NCBI RefSeq assembly: GCF_003001955.1 | Contig: NZ_PVNH01000005.1 | Location: 186,001-250,000, forward strand | Source of the DNA: Prauserella shujinwangii | Lineage (GTDB): Bacteria; Actinomycetota; Actinomycetes; Mycobacteriales; Pseudonocardiaceae | DNA length: 64,000 bases | Reading direction: 5' to 3' | Shown: one piece after another, positions 26,056 to 35,110 of the stretch | Numbering within the stretch: the stretch's first letter is position 1 | How the letters are laid out: each line of letters starts with the position of its first letter | Position numbers and translations under genes: made by a program | The notes under the pieces: generated by a model | What the model was told of the DNA's origin: nothing | Databases searched by the model: none | What the model saw: only the letters and a program-made list of their open reading frames with translations

Positions 26056-26997
26056 ATGATCGAGGCGCACGGCCTCACCAAGCGTTACGGCAAGACGCTT
26101 GCCGTCGACGACCTGACGTTCAGCGTCGAGCCGGGCAGAGTCACGGGCTTCCTCGGCCCGAACGGCGCGGGCAAGTCGACGACCATGCGGATGATGCTCG
26201 GTCTGGACAACCCAACGGCGGGCCGGGTCACGATCAAGGGCAAGCCGTACCACGAGCTGCACCATCCACTCCGGACCGTCGGCGCCCTGCTCGACGCCAA
26301 GTGGGTGCACCCGAACCGCTCGGCGCGCGCGCACCTGACCTGGATGGCGAAGTCCAACCGCATCCCGCAGCGCCGCGTCGACGAGGTGCTGGACATCGTC
26401 GGGCTGACCAGCGTCGCGGGCAAGCGAGCGGGTGGCTTCTCGCTCGGTATGTCGCAGCGGCTCGGGATCGCCGGCGCCCTGCTCGGTGACCCGGAGGTGT
26501 TGCTGTTCGACGAGCCGGTCAACGGCCTGGACCCCGAGGGCATCCTCTGGATCCGCAAGTTCATGCACCGGCTGGCGGACGAGGGCCGCACCGTGTTCGT
26601 CTCCAGCCACCTGCTCTCGGAGATGGCGCTCACGGCGAGCGACCTGGTGGTGATCGGCAAGGGCAAGCTGATCTCGCAGAGCACCACCGACGAGTTCATC
26701 GCCCGCGCCACCGAGAACACGGTGAAGGTGCGCAGCCCGCAACTCGACGTGCTGCGCGGCGCGCTGACGGACGCCAGCGCCGAGATCGCCAGTGTGGACG
26801 ACGGCCTGCTGGTCTCCGGAATGGACAGCGCGAAGATCGGGGAGATCGCCGCGGCCAACCGCGTCGTGCTGCACGAGCTGAGCCCGCAGCAGGGTTCGCT
26901 GGAGCAGGCGTTCATGCAGATCACCGGCGACTCCGTCGAGTACCACACCGGGCTGGAGACCGAGGCCGAACAGGTCCTCTCCGCCACCGCCCGCTGA
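26056..26997 (+). CDS. ABC-2 type transporter ATP-binding protein (pair A)
   Basis: A 313-aa ATPase: Walker A GPNGAGKST (about 36-44), signature FSLGMSQRLG (a variant of LSGGQ found in drug-export ATPases), Walker B VLLFDEP, and the HLLSEM switch. The extended C-terminal domain (about 215-313) is shared with its paralogue at 27968. It should drive export or immunity-type transport with the downstream permease. A strong Shine-Dalgarno (gaggaggg) fixes the ATG at 26056. Confidence 0.92.
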   Translation: MIEAHGLTKRYGKTLAVDDLTFSVEPGRVTGFLGPNGAGKSTTMRMMLGLDNPTAGRVTIKGKPYHELHHPLRTVGALLDAKWVHPNRSARAHLTWMAKSNRIPQRRVDEVLDIVGLTSVAGKRAGGFSLGMSQRLGIAGALLGDPEVLLFDEPVNGLDPEGILWIRKFMHRLADEGRTVFVSSHLLSEMALTASDLVVIGKGKLISQSTTDEFIARATENTVKVRSPQLDVLRGALTDASAEIASVDDGLLVSGMDSAKIGEIAAANRVVLHELSPQQGSLEQAFMQITGDSVEYHTGLETEAEQVLSATAR

Positions 26998-27034
26998 CCG
27001 CAGACCTCATCCACAGCCGAACCAGAGGAAAGAC

Positions 27035-27802
27035 ATGACTCTGCTCGCAGTCGAACGCATCAAGCTGTTCAGCACGCGCTCGCCGTGGTGGTGCGCGGTC
27101 GCCGCGCTCGTCCTCACCACCGGCTTCACCGCGCTCGTCGTCGGCAACGCCGACGAGGAGTTCCCGGCCACCGTCGCCAGCACCCAGTTCGGGTACTCCT
27201 TCGGCCTCGCCGTGATCATGGTGCTCGCCGCGCTGGCGGTGACCACCGAGTACCGCTTCGGCACGATCCGCACCACGTTCCAGGCCATCCCCAACCGCAC
27301 GGCGGCGCTGCTGGCCAAGACCACCGTGGTGGCGCTGCTCAGCCTCGTGATCGGCGAGATCGTGGCGTTCGCCAGCTGGGGCCTCTCCCTGCTGCTGCAG
27401 CCCCAGGCCGACCTCGCCCTCAACAGCACCGCCGACTGGATCAACGTGGCCGGGGTGGGCCCGGTGTACGCCTTCGCCGCGGTGATGGCCGTCGCGGTGG
27501 GCATCCTCGTCCGGCACAGTGCGGGCGCGATCTCCCTGCTGCTGATCTACAACCTGGCCGTCGAGAGCCTCGTGTCGCTGATCCCGAACATCGGGGACGA
27601 CATCTACGAGTGGATGCCGTTCAACGTCGCCAACAAGTTCCTCACCGGTGCCGGCGCGTCGAACGCGGGCCGCGCGGCCGAGGCGGGCGCCCCGATGTCG
27701 ACCTCGCCGCTGAGCCCCGGCTGGGCACTGGCGTACTTCGCCGGCGTCGCGCTGGTGCTGCTGGGGATCGCGATCGCGTCGGCCAGGCGCAGGGACGCGT
27801 AG
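27035..27802 (+). CDS. ABC-2 type permease (pair A)
   Basis: A 255-aa membrane protein with six predicted helices. It begins MTLLAVERIKLFSTRSPWW and shows the permease landmark LAVTTEYRFGTIRTTFQAIPNR after the second helix. It ends in a short basic tail (SARRRDA). An agagga Shine-Dalgarno precedes the ATG, 37 bp after its ATPase. The paralogue at 29309 keeps the same landmarks. The substrate is unknown. A strong terminator follows at 27879-27916. Confidence 0.88.
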   Translation: MTLLAVERIKLFSTRSPWWCAVAALVLTTGFTALVVGNADEEFPATVASTQFGYSFGLAVIMVLAALAVTTEYRFGTIRTTFQAIPNRTAALLAKTTVVALLSLVIGEIVAFASWGLSLLLQPQADLALNSTADWINVAGVGPVYAFAAVMAVAVGILVRHSAGAISLLLIYNLAVESLVSLIPNIGDDIYEWMPFNVANKFLTGAGASNAGRAAEAGAPMSTSPLSPGWALAYFAGVALVLLGIAIASARRRDA

Positions 27803-27878
27803 CCGGATCCACGGTCCCACCACAGGAGCACCCGGCCGACTTTCTCGGGGATCGGCACCGGCCGGGTATCGGGGAAAC

Positions 27879-27916
27879 GGAGGCCCGGGCCGCATTCGGG
27901 GGCGGCCCGGGCCTCC
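27879..27916 (+). terminator. Strong hairpin terminator after ABC pair A
   Basis: Perfect 15-bp stem (27879-27893 with 27902-27916, ggaggcccgggccgc) and an 8-nt loop, 77 bp past the permease stop. It separates ABC pair A from the paralogous ATPase gene. Confidence 0.8.
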
Positions 27917-27967
27917 TCCGTGCCGTATCTGTGGCCACCTCCGGTGATCACTGGCACGATCGGGGGT

Positions 27968-28894
27968 GTGATCGAGGCGGCGGGACTGACCAAGCGCTAC
28001 GGCAGCACGCTCGCGGTGGACGACCTGTCGTTCCACGTCGAGCCGGGCCGCGTGACCGGCTTCCTCGGCCCCAACGGCGCGGGCAAGTCCACGACGATGC
28101 GGATGATCCTGGGGCTGGACAACCCCACGGCGGGAGACGTCCGGATCAAGGGACAGCACTACCGCGACCTCAACCGTCCACTGCGCACGGTCGGTGCGCT
28201 GCTGGAGGCGGCGTGGCGGCATCCGGGCCGCTCGGCCCGCAACCACCTGCGCTGGATCGCCCGGTCGAACGAGATCCCCCAACGGCGCGTGGACGAGGTG
28301 CTCGAACTCGTCGGCCTCACCAGCGTGGCGAAGAAGAAGGCAGGCGGGTTCTCCCTCGGCATGCTGCAGCGGCTCGGCATCGCCTCGGCGCTGCTCGGCG
28401 ACCCCGAGGTGCTGCTGTTCGACGAGCCGGTCAACGGGCTCGACCCCGAGGGCATCCACTGGATCCGGCAGCTCATGCAGGCACTCGCCGCGGAGGGCCG
28501 CACGGTGTTCGTGTCGAGCCACCTGCTCTCGGAGATGTCCCAGACGGCCCAGGACCTGGTGGTGATCGGCCGGGGGAAGCTGATCTACCAGGGCACCACC
28601 GAGGACTTCATCGACCGCGCCACCCACCAGTCGGTGCGCGTGCGCAGCCCGCAGCTGGCCGAGCTCCGGGAGGCGCTGACGCGGCAGGGGGCTCAGGTCG
28701 ACGAGGACGACGGCACGCTGACCGTGTCCGGAATGGACAGTGACGCGATCGGCGAGCTGGCGTTCGCCACGGGGGCCACCCTGCACGAGCTGAGCCCGAG
28801 GCGCGGGTCGCTCGAGGAGGCGTTCATGCAGCTCACCGGCGAAGCCGTGGAGTACCACGCGGGCGACCACGGTGCCGCGCCTGAGACGACCTGA
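27968..28894 (+). CDS. ABC-2 type transporter ATP-binding protein (pair B)
   Basis: A 308-aa close paralogue of the ATPase at 26056: same Walker A GPNGAGKST, FSLGMLQRLG signature, VLLFDEPVNGLDPEG Walker B and C-terminal extension ending QLTGEAVEYHAG. The pairs therefore arose by duplication. The GTG at 27968 matches the paralogue's start (VIEAAGLTKRYG versus MIEAHGLTKRYG), though no convincing Shine-Dalgarno sequence is present. Its permease partner (29309) is separated from it by a small gene on the other strand. Confidence 0.9.
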   Translation: MIEAAGLTKRYGSTLAVDDLSFHVEPGRVTGFLGPNGAGKSTTMRMILGLDNPTAGDVRIKGQHYRDLNRPLRTVGALLEAAWRHPGRSARNHLRWIARSNEIPQRRVDEVLELVGLTSVAKKKAGGFSLGMLQRLGIASALLGDPEVLLFDEPVNGLDPEGIHWIRQLMQALAAEGRTVFVSSHLLSEMSQTAQDLVVIGRGKLIYQGTTEDFIDRATHQSVRVRSPQLAELREALTRQGAQVDEDDGTLTVSGMDSDAIGELAFATGATLHELSPRRGSLEEAFMQLTGEAVEYHAGDHGAAPETT

Positions 28895-28915
28895 CGCCCG
28901 GACCGGCGCGAGCCA

Positions 28916-29158
28916 CTACTCCTCCATCGACCGCCGGATCTCGTCCAGGCGTTCGCGGGCGGCCCGGTTCCGCTCGGCCATCCGCTGGTCGAGCTGCTCG
29001 GCTTCCGGCGTGCCCTCGGCCAGCTCGGTCGCTCCGGTCGCGGTCGCGAACCGGTTCTCGATGCGGTCGCGCACGTAGTCGAAGTTCGGCACCCCGTCGC
29101 CGGTGTAGTCGCCCTCGGGCGCGTCCGGCACCGGGTCGCCGTTCGGATCGGTGTCCAC
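28916..29158 (-). CDS. Small acidic hypothetical protein (80 aa)
   Basis: Starts VDTDPNGDPVPDAPEGDYTG and ends with a charged helix (DQRMAERNRAARERLDEIRR). There is no signal peptide and no cysteine. It is mostly disordered in the first half and coiled-coil-like in the second. It is inserted, reversed, between the two genes of ABC pair B and converges on the ATPase gene. The GTG at 29158 is the likely start. Codon use is normal for the genome, which supports a real gene, but no function can be offered. Confidence 0.6.
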   Translation of the reverse strand: MDTDPNGDPVPDAPEGDYTGDGVPNFDYVRDRIENRFATATGATELAEGTPEAEQLDQRMAERNRAARERLDEIRRSMEE

Positions 29159-29308
29159 TCCACCATTGTGGGGGATGGTGGCCGCGGTGCCGGTTCCGCG
29201 CTCGGCACGTTCGCCCAGAAACGATACGGTGGCCGGGCACAGCTCGTTCGAGGAGGCGTTGATGTGGCGCACCGGTACAGCCGTCGACCACCGCGCCGGG
29301 TGCCGCGC

Positions 29309-30055
29309 ATGATCACGATGCTCGCCGTCGAGCGGATCAAACTGCTCACCACGCAGGCGGCCTGGTGGACCGTGGCGATCGCGGTGGTGGCCTCCCTCGG
29401 CTTCGCCGCGCTGTTCGTCGGCTTCGCCGGGGAGGAGATCGGCCTGACCGTCGGCTCGGTGCAGACCGGGGCCGCGTTCGGGCGCACCGTCATGCTCGTG
29501 CTCGGCGTGCTGGCCGTGACCACCGAGTACCACTGGGGGACCATCCGCACCACGTTCCAGGCGGTGCCGGCGCGGGTCCCCGCGCTGGTCGCGAAGGCGG
29601 TGGTGGTCGGCACGCTGTCCGCCGTCGTCGGGCTGGTGGTCGGTTTCGGCTCGTGGGGGCTCGCGCTGGTGCTCGCTCCGGGAGCGGAACTGGCGCTGGA
29701 CGGCGGGGCGGACTGGCGCGCGGTGGCCGGGCAGGGAGCGGTGTACCTGTTCACGGCCGTGCTCGGCGTCGGCGTCGGGTTGCTGCTGCGGAGTACCGCG
29801 CTGGGCCTCGCGATCGCGCTCGTGTGGACCCAGCTCGTCGAGGGCCTGGTGGTGCTCATTCCCGGGGTCGGCGACGACATCTACGTGTGGCTGCCGTTCC
29901 ACGCGGCGGGCCAGTTCCTCGGCAGCAATCTCGGCGGGCCGGAGTTCGGACTGCGGGAGCCGCTCGGGCCGCTCGGCTACGGCGCCTACTTCGCCGCGAT
30001 CTGCCTCGCCGTGCTGGTGGCGGGGGTGTGGTCCGCGCGGCGGCGCGACGCATGA
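29309..30055 (+). CDS. ABC-2 type permease (pair B)
   Basis: A 248-aa, six-helix membrane protein, paralogous to the permease at 27035 (MITMLAVERIKLLTTQAAWW; VTTEYHWGTIRTTFQAVPAR; IPGVGDDIYVWLPFHAA; SARRRDA). The ATG at 29309 is chosen because it aligns with the paralogue; a longer N-terminus is open but Arg-rich and unlike it. Its ATPase partner is the gene at 27968. The separation by a reversed gene means it needs its own promoter, which was not identified. Confidence 0.85.
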   Translation: MITMLAVERIKLLTTQAAWWTVAIAVVASLGFAALFVGFAGEEIGLTVGSVQTGAAFGRTVMLVLGVLAVTTEYHWGTIRTTFQAVPARVPALVAKAVVVGTLSAVVGLVVGFGSWGLALVLAPGAELALDGGADWRAVAGQGAVYLFTAVLGVGVGLLLRSTALGLAIALVWTQLVEGLVVLIPGVGDDIYVWLPFHAAGQFLGSNLGGPEFGLREPLGPLGYGAYFAAICLAVLVAGVWSARRRDA

Positions 30056-30183
30056 GCCGGATGGCCCTCCACCTGCGTAAATACTGCGTAAAACGGTTGT
30101 GAGGTCTCCCACGAGTAGCACCGGTGAGCCTCGGGGACCGGGACGATGGAGTGATCCCGTCACGGAAACCTTGGAGGTGACCC

Positions 30184-30762
30184 TTGACGGTGGCAGAAAT
30201 CGACTTCGACGGTGCCGCGCAGGGCAGCCCGCACCGGCGATTCAACCAGGCGCCCCGGCTCGAACCCATGGTCGAGCTCGAATGGTCCCGCGCGATCGAG
30301 CTCCCCAGGTCCGCCATCTCCGCCACGGAACCCGCGGGGCTGCGGTACGCGTGGGTGCACCGCGCGCCGGAGCAGCGTGTGCTCGACCTCTACCACGCGG
30401 CGCTGGCGAGCGACGACCCCGTGCCCTCGCCCTGGTGGTTGCGGGCGCTGGCCAGGGGTGAGCTCGAGTCGCGGACCGACGCCTTCCGCGTCGAGGACCG
30501 CGTCCACCGGCTGCTCTCGTCCCGCCCCGGCTGGGAGTTCGTGCCGTGGGCCGCGGACGGCGAGTCCGGCTACTGGGAGTTCATGCCCTCGGAGGGCGGC
30601 CGCGCCGGCTACCGCATCCCCACCACGGTCCTGCACACCGACCGGCACCAGGGCTGGATCGACGTGCTGCCCGCACACCACAGCAGCGCCCCCCAGCCGA
30701 TCGCGGTCGCCGGCCTCGCCGGGCTGCGCGCCAGGCTGGGCGAGTTCGAAGCCGTGCGCTGA
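30184..30762 (+). CDS. Unknown protein, 192 aa
   Basis: A cytoplasmic protein with no recognised domain. Its Trp-rich segments (WSRAIELPRS, PSPWWLRALARGE, RPGWEFVPWAADGESGYWEFM) and a HTDRHQGWIDVLPAHH stretch with several histidines suggest a folded enzyme-like or binding domain. The TTG at 30184 has a well-placed Shine-Dalgarno (ggaggtga, 6 nt away); a GTG at 30190 is the alternative. It is followed 62 bp later by trmB, which has its own leaderless promoter, so the two may be separate units. Confidence 0.65.
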   Translation: MTVAEIDFDGAAQGSPHRRFNQAPRLEPMVELEWSRAIELPRSAISATEPAGLRYAWVHRAPEQRVLDLYHAALASDDPVPSPWWLRALARGELESRTDAFRVEDRVHRLLSSRPGWEFVPWAADGESGYWEFMPSEGGRAGYRIPTTVLHTDRHQGWIDVLPAHHSSAPQPIAVAGLAGLRARLGEFEAVR

Positions 30763-30824
30763 GCGGCTGCCGTCGCGCGGGCCTCGGGGCGGACGGCGGC
30801 GCACCGCTGGTTAGGGTGCCGCTC

Positions 30825-31520
30825 GTGGAGAGCGAGCAGCAGCCGCGGATGCGCAGCGTGGTCAGCTACGTCAAGCGGGGCGGGCGAATGACCGCAGGCC
30901 AGCAGCGGGCGTGGGAACAGCTGTGGCCGTCGACGGGCCGAGCCGTGTCCGAGCTGGAGCCGGGACCGGTCGACTTCGACGCCTGGTTCGGCCGGGCCGC
31001 GCCGGTCATCCTCGAGATCGGTTCGGGGATGGGGGAGACCACCGCACAGCTCGCCGCGGCCGCGCCGGAAGTCAACTACGTCGCCGCCGAGGTCTACGAG
31101 GCCGGGATCGGCCAGCTCCTGCTGCGGGCCGAGAAGCTCGGGGTGGGCAACCTGCGGGTGCTGCACGGGGACGCCGTCGTGCTGCTCTCCCGGCACGTCG
31201 CACCCGCTGCACTCGCGGCCGTGCGGATCTTCTTCCCCGATCCGTGGCCGAAGAAGCGGCACCACAAGCGGCGGCTGATCCAACCGGGTTTCGTCTCGCT
31301 CGTCGCCTCGCGCCTGGCCGGGGGCGGCACCCTGCACCTGGCGACGGACTGGGCGGACTACGCCGAGCAGATGCTCGAGGTGTGCTCGGCCGAGCCGAAG
31401 CTGCGCAACCGGTTCGACCGCTGGGCGCCGCGGCCGGAATGGCGACCGGTGACGAAGTTCGAGCGGCGCGCCGAGGAGGAGGGCCGCACCAGCCACGACC
31501 TCATCTTCGTCCGCGAGTAG
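30825..31520 (+). CDS. trmB: tRNA (guanine-N7)-methyltransferase
   Basis: Forms m7G46 in tRNA variable loops using S-adenosylmethionine. The 231-aa protein shows the SAM motif LEIGSGMGETT, the family signature FFPDPWPKKRHHKRRLIQPGF, and the C-terminal TKFERRA...HDLIF, all complete. The GTG at 30825 lies 7 nt after TAGGGT (30812-30817) with no Shine-Dalgarno sequence, a leaderless start. The N-terminal MRSVVSYVKRGGRMT segment matches actinobacterial TrmB. A MarR gene follows by 14 bp. Confidence 0.95.
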   Translation: MESEQQPRMRSVVSYVKRGGRMTAGQQRAWEQLWPSTGRAVSELEPGPVDFDAWFGRAAPVILEIGSGMGETTAQLAAAAPEVNYVAAEVYEAGIGQLLLRAEKLGVGNLRVLHGDAVVLLSRHVAPAALAAVRIFFPDPWPKKRHHKRRLIQPGFVSLVASRLAGGGTLHLATDWADYAEQMLEVCSAEPKLRNRFDRWAPRPEWRPVTKFERRAEEEGRTSHDLIFVRE

Positions 31521-31534
31521 CCGGGAGCCGACCG

Positions 31535-31966
31535 ATGACCACCCCCGGACACGTGCGCACCGCCTACCTCGTCAAACGGCTGGAGCTCGCCGTCCGCGCC
31601 CGGCTCGACGCGGCCGTGCGGCCACACGGGCTGACCACCGCCCAGTACACGGCGCTCACCGCGCTGCGCGGCGGGCCCGGCATGTCGTCGGCCCAGCTGG
31701 CCCGCCGCTCGTTCGTCAGCCCGCAGACGATGCAGGAGCTGGTCGTCAACCTCGAACGCCGCGGGCTGGTGACGCGGTCGCCCTCGCCGGACAACCGGCG
31801 GGTGCTCGGCATCAGCCTGACCGATGCGGGTGAGGCCGAACTGCGCAGGCTCGACGAGGACGTGGACGAGATCGAGCGGCAGATGCTCGCCGATCTGGAC
31901 GACGAGCAGGTGGCGGCCCTGCGGGAGGCGCTGCGCCGGTGCACGCAGCGCCTCACCGGCAGGTAG
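31535..31966 (+). CDS. MarR family transcriptional regulator
   Basis: A 143-aa single-domain MarR protein: winged helix with MSSAQLARRSFVSPQTMQELVVNLERRGLV as recognition region and SPDNRRVLGISLTDAGEA as wing. A gggag Shine-Dalgarno precedes the ATG. It lies 14 bp after trmB and converges, 14 bp apart, with the ABC exporter operon. The ligand and targets are unknown; the exporter is a neighbour on the opposite strand, not a proven target. Confidence 0.9.
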   Translation: MTTPGHVRTAYLVKRLELAVRARLDAAVRPHGLTTAQYTALTALRGGPGMSSAQLARRSFVSPQTMQELVVNLERRGLVTRSPSPDNRRVLGISLTDAGEAELRRLDEDVDEIERQMLADLDDEQVAALREALRRCTQRLTGR

Positions 31967-31980
31967 GCCGTCCACGCGTC

Positions 31981-34221
31981 CTACTCGTCGGCCAGCGGCT
32001 CCGAGCGGACCCGGTTCAGCGCGGGTCTGCACACCGACGCGGCCAGCAGCGCCACGAGCGCGCCGAGGGCGACCGGTGCCAGGATCCACGGCGTCAGCAC
32101 GACCGCGCCGGGCTGGATCAGGCTGTAGAGACCCATCGCGACGATCACCCCGACGGCCCCCGCCCCGACGGTGGCCACCAGCGCGGGCATCGCCGCCTCC
32201 GTCCGGATCGCCCTCGCCAGTACCCGCACCGGCGTGCCCGCGGCCAGCAGCGCCCCGAAGGTGCGGCGCCGGTCCATCACCGAGCCCGCCGTCGCGATCG
32301 CCGCACTGCACCCGGCCAGCAGGGACGCGGCCACCAGGCCGATCACCGTCACCCGGCGCAGGTCGGCCAGCTGGCCCTGCTGCCGGTCCAGCCGTGTCTC
32401 CCTGCTCTGGATCTCGATGCCGTGCGCGGACCCGGCGAGCGCGGTGCGGACCACCTCGCGGTTCTCCTCGGTCGTGGGCACGGCCACCAGCGCGTGCTGG
32501 AACTCGACGCCCTCGGGCAGCACCGCCGGGTCCACGATCGGCGTGGACGAGATCTCCGCGCCGTTCGACAGGATCGGCCGCATCGGCGTCCCCGGTGCGA
32601 ACGGTTCCCCCGCCGTGCCCGCCTCCCAGCTGCCGGTGACGGTCAGCTGCTCGGGGTCGAGCGGGTAGTCGCTGTAGATCCCCGGCGTCGCGCTGCACGC
32701 GCCGTTCATGTCGAACCGCAGCAGCACGCTCGCCGTGGCACAGTCGGCCACGATCGCGGGCTGGATCGCGTCACTGCCGTTGCGCAGCGTCACCTGGCCC
32801 AGGGCCAGCGCGCGCTCGTCCTGCCCGTACCTGGCCAGCTCGTCGTTGGTCTGCCGGACCACGTCCGTGGCCGTGGCCCGGTCCGCTTCCAGGTACAGCA
32901 CCGAATCGCGGAACGGCGACGAAGAACCGGCCATCGACTCCAGGCTCGGCATCAGCGTCAGCGCCATCGAGCCGGTGAAGACCGCCAGCACGACACCGGC
33001 GGAGGCACGGTAGGCGCCCTTCGGGTCGTCGCGCAGCCGCCGACCGGCCAGCAGCATCGCGGGCCGCCGCCAGATCCGCAGGAACACGCCGCCGATCGCG
33101 GAGGTCACCCACGGGCCCACGACCATCGCCGACGCGATCACCAGACCGAGGCCGGCCAGCACGGGCAGGACCCCGCCACCGCTGTCAGCCGAGGCCGAGA
33201 CCATCGCGAAGAAGAACCCGCCGGCCGCGGGCAGGGCCAGCAGGCGCGCCCAGTGCGGCGGCTTGCGGCGGTGCGCCGCCGTCGCGCCGAGCGGCGTCCA
33301 CATCACCCGGCGCAGCCCGAGCACGGCGGCGAGCAGCACCAGCGCGGGCACCGCCACCACGATCGGCAGCGAAACGGCGAGCGGCAGCTGGAAGTCCGTC
33401 GGCTGCCAGGTACCGCCACCCCACGGCACGTGGGACGCTGCCGCGTGCAGCAGCGGGCTCGCGGCGAACCCGAGCAGTGCGCCGCCCGCGGCGGCGATCG
33501 CGGTCTCGGCCGCGACCATCGAGATCACCTGCCGGGGAGTGGCACCGGCCAGGCGCAGTGCGGCGAGCCTGCGTTCCCGCCGGGCGGCGGTCAGCCGGGC
33601 CGCCGAGGCGACGAGCACGAGGCTCGGCACGAGCAGCACCACCACGCCCACACCGGCGAGGAACCGCAGCTGCAGGTCGTGCTCCGTACCGAGACCGGAG
33701 GTGAACCCGTGTTGCGGGTAACCGATCGGCAGCTGGTCGGCCCGTTGCCCGACGAGCGCGACAAGCTGCTCGGGGTACTCGAGCGCATCCTCGCCCAGTG
33801 TCCCGACGATCCGGTCGCCGAACCGGTCGGCCAGCTGCGAACCGGGCAGCCGGTCCACCAGCCGGGCGAGCTCCGGCGACACCAGCGCCTCCCCGGGGGC
33901 CGGGAACGCGGGTACCCCCTCGGGCAGCCGCACCGAGCCGGGATCGCCGAGGGCGGCGACGTCGACCCGGGTGATCTGCTCGCCGTCGGTGTAGTCCCGG
34001 CTCCAGGAAACCGAGATCGTGGCAGGGCCGTCCTCCCCCGAACCGTAGGACGGCTCCTGCCACGAGGCCCGATCGCCGCGCTCCTGCGTGGCGAACGGAA
34101 GTCCGATGAGCAACAGCACCAGCGCGGTCGCCACCGCGACGCCGGCCCCGGTGAGCACGGCGGACGTCCGCGTTCTCGAGTCGGCACGGAGCACACGCAG
34201 AGCGAGCCGGAAGCTGTTCAC
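31981..34221 (-). CDS. FtsX-family ABC transporter permease
   Basis: A 746-aa permease with ten predicted membrane helices in the MacB/FtsX layout: TM1 (residues 20-42), a large extracytoplasmic domain, three helices near 195-290, further helices (about 330-390 and 415), a second extracytoplasmic domain (430-600), and three C-terminal helices. It works with the ATPase encoded just upstream (GTGA overlap). Such transporters export or detach lipids, lipoproteins or antimicrobial peptides. The divergent kinase/regulator pair suggests inducible control as in BceRS-BceAB-like systems. Confidence 0.88.
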   Translation of the reverse strand: MNSFRLALRVLRADSRTRTSAVLTGAGVAVATALVLLLIGLPFATQERGDRASWQEPSYGSGEDGPATISVSWSRDYTDGEQITRVDVAALGDPGSVRLPEGVPAFPAPGEALVSPELARLVDRLPGSQLADRFGDRIVGTLGEDALEYPEQLVALVGQRADQLPIGYPQHGFTSGLGTEHDLQLRFLAGVGVVVLLVPSLVLVASAARLTAARRERRLAALRLAGATPRQVISMVAAETAIAAAGGALLGFAASPLLHAAASHVPWGGGTWQPTDFQLPLAVSLPIVVAVPALVLLAAVLGLRRVMWTPLGATAAHRRKPPHWARLLALPAAGGFFFAMVSASADSGGGVLPVLAGLGLVIASAMVVGPWVTSAIGGVFLRIWRRPAMLLAGRRLRDDPKGAYRASAGVVLAVFTGSMALTLMPSLESMAGSSSPFRDSVLYLEADRATATDVVRQTNDELARYGQDERALALGQVTLRNGSDAIQPAIVADCATASVLLRFDMNGACSATPGIYSDYPLDPEQLTVTGSWEAGTAGEPFAPGTPMRPILSNGAEISSTPIVDPAVLPEGVEFQHALVAVPTTEENREVVRTALAGSAHGIEIQSRETRLDRQQGQLADLRRVTVIGLVAASLLAGCSAAIATAGSVMDRRRTFGALLAAGTPVRVLARAIRTEAAMPALVATVGAGAVGVIVAMGLYSLIQPGAVVLTPWILAPVALGALVALLAASVCRPALNRVRSEPLADE

Positions 34222-34937
34222 GCCGCGCTCACCCCGGTGTCGATCCGGCCGTCGCGGATGGCGACCCGGCGGGGCACCGAGTCCGCCAGCTCCCGGTCGT
34301 GGGTCACGATCACCACGGCCGCTCCGGTTTCGGCCGCGGCCCCCAGCAGCGCGTCCATCGTGTCCCGGCCGGTCCGCGTGTCCAGCGCGCCGGTCGGCTC
34401 GTCGGCGAAGATCACCTTCGGCTGGTGCGCGAGCGAGCGCGCGATCGCGGCCCGCTGCGCCTCACCCCCGGAGAGCTCACCGGGCCTGCGGCTCTCCTTG
34501 CCCGCGAGGCCGAGCTTGCCCAGCCATTCCCGCGCGGTCGCCAGCGCCGACCGCCGCGCCTGACCGCCGAGCAGCAACGGCAGCGCCACGTTCTCCTCGG
34601 CGGACAGCTCGGCGACGAGCATCCCCGACTGGAAGACGAAACCGAACTCGGTCCGCCGCAGCTCCGCCCGCCGCGTCTCGTTCAGCCGGTCGATCCGCTG
34701 CCCCGCCAGCTCGATCTCACCGGAGTCGGCGCGCAGGATTCCCGCGAGGACGTGCAGCAACGTCGTCTTCCCCGAACCGGAGGGGCCCACGATCGCCAGC
34801 GCCTCGCCCGCCTCGATCTCGATGTCCACGCCGGCGAGCGCGTATTGCTCTCCGTAGCGTTTCGTCAGGCCGCGCCCGCAGAGTGCCGGACGCGCCCCGG
34901 CCGTCCGCAGTGGATCTTCGGTGGTCTGTGGTCTCAC
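34218..34937 (-). CDS. ABC transporter ATP-binding protein (LolD/MacB type)
   Basis: A 239-aa ATPase with Walker A GPSGSGKTT, signature LSGGEAQR, Walker B VIFADEPTGALD and switch VTHD, the set found in LolD/BceA-type subunits that pair with FtsX-like permeases. The GTG at 34937 is chosen: it has a ggag sequence about 7 nt upstream and leaves a short N-terminus before CGRGLTKRYG. Longer open frames continue through the divergent promoter and are unlikely. A 20-bp perfect palindrome lies 98 bp upstream of this start. Confidence 0.88.
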   Translation of the reverse strand: MRPQTTEDPLRTAGARPALCGRGLTKRYGEQYALAGVDIEIEAGEALAIVGPSGSGKTTLLHVLAGILRADSGEIELAGQRIDRLNETRRAELRRTEFGFVFQSGMLVAELSAEENVALPLLLGGQARRSALATAREWLGKLGLAGKESRRPGELSGGEAQRAAIARSLAHQPKVIFADEPTGALDTRTGRDTMDALLGAAAETGAAVVIVTHDRELADSVPRRVAIRDGRIDTGVSAA

Positions 34938-35034
34938 CGCGTACTCCCTGTTTCTCGCCTGTGGTTCGCCGATCAGCCTGGCGTGCCGGGCGATCCCGCC
35001 ACTTCGGACGGACGGCCACGTTCGGGGACCGCGG

Positions 35035-35054
35035 CATCGGCCGATCGGCCGATG
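35035..35054. promoter_or_regulatory. 20-bp perfect palindrome in a divergent promoter
   Basis: CATCGGCCGATCGGCCGATG is its own reverse complement. It lies between the ABC exporter operon and the histidine kinase gene, 45 bp before the putative -10 (TACGGT, 35099-35104) of the kinase. The place and symmetry suit an operator for a dimeric regulator, such as the response regulator encoded downstream. Confidence 0.55.
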
Positions 35055-35110
35055 TGGTGACGGCCTGTCGGCCAAGGTGCGTGCGGGGCGCGATCGTCTA
35101 CGGTCACGTT

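Noticed and set aside
34088..35110. N-terminal extension of the second histidine kinase by about 340 codons
   Set aside because: The frame runs through the divergent ABC ATPase and the promoter and is Arg/Pro/Ser-rich, with no kinase or membrane features.
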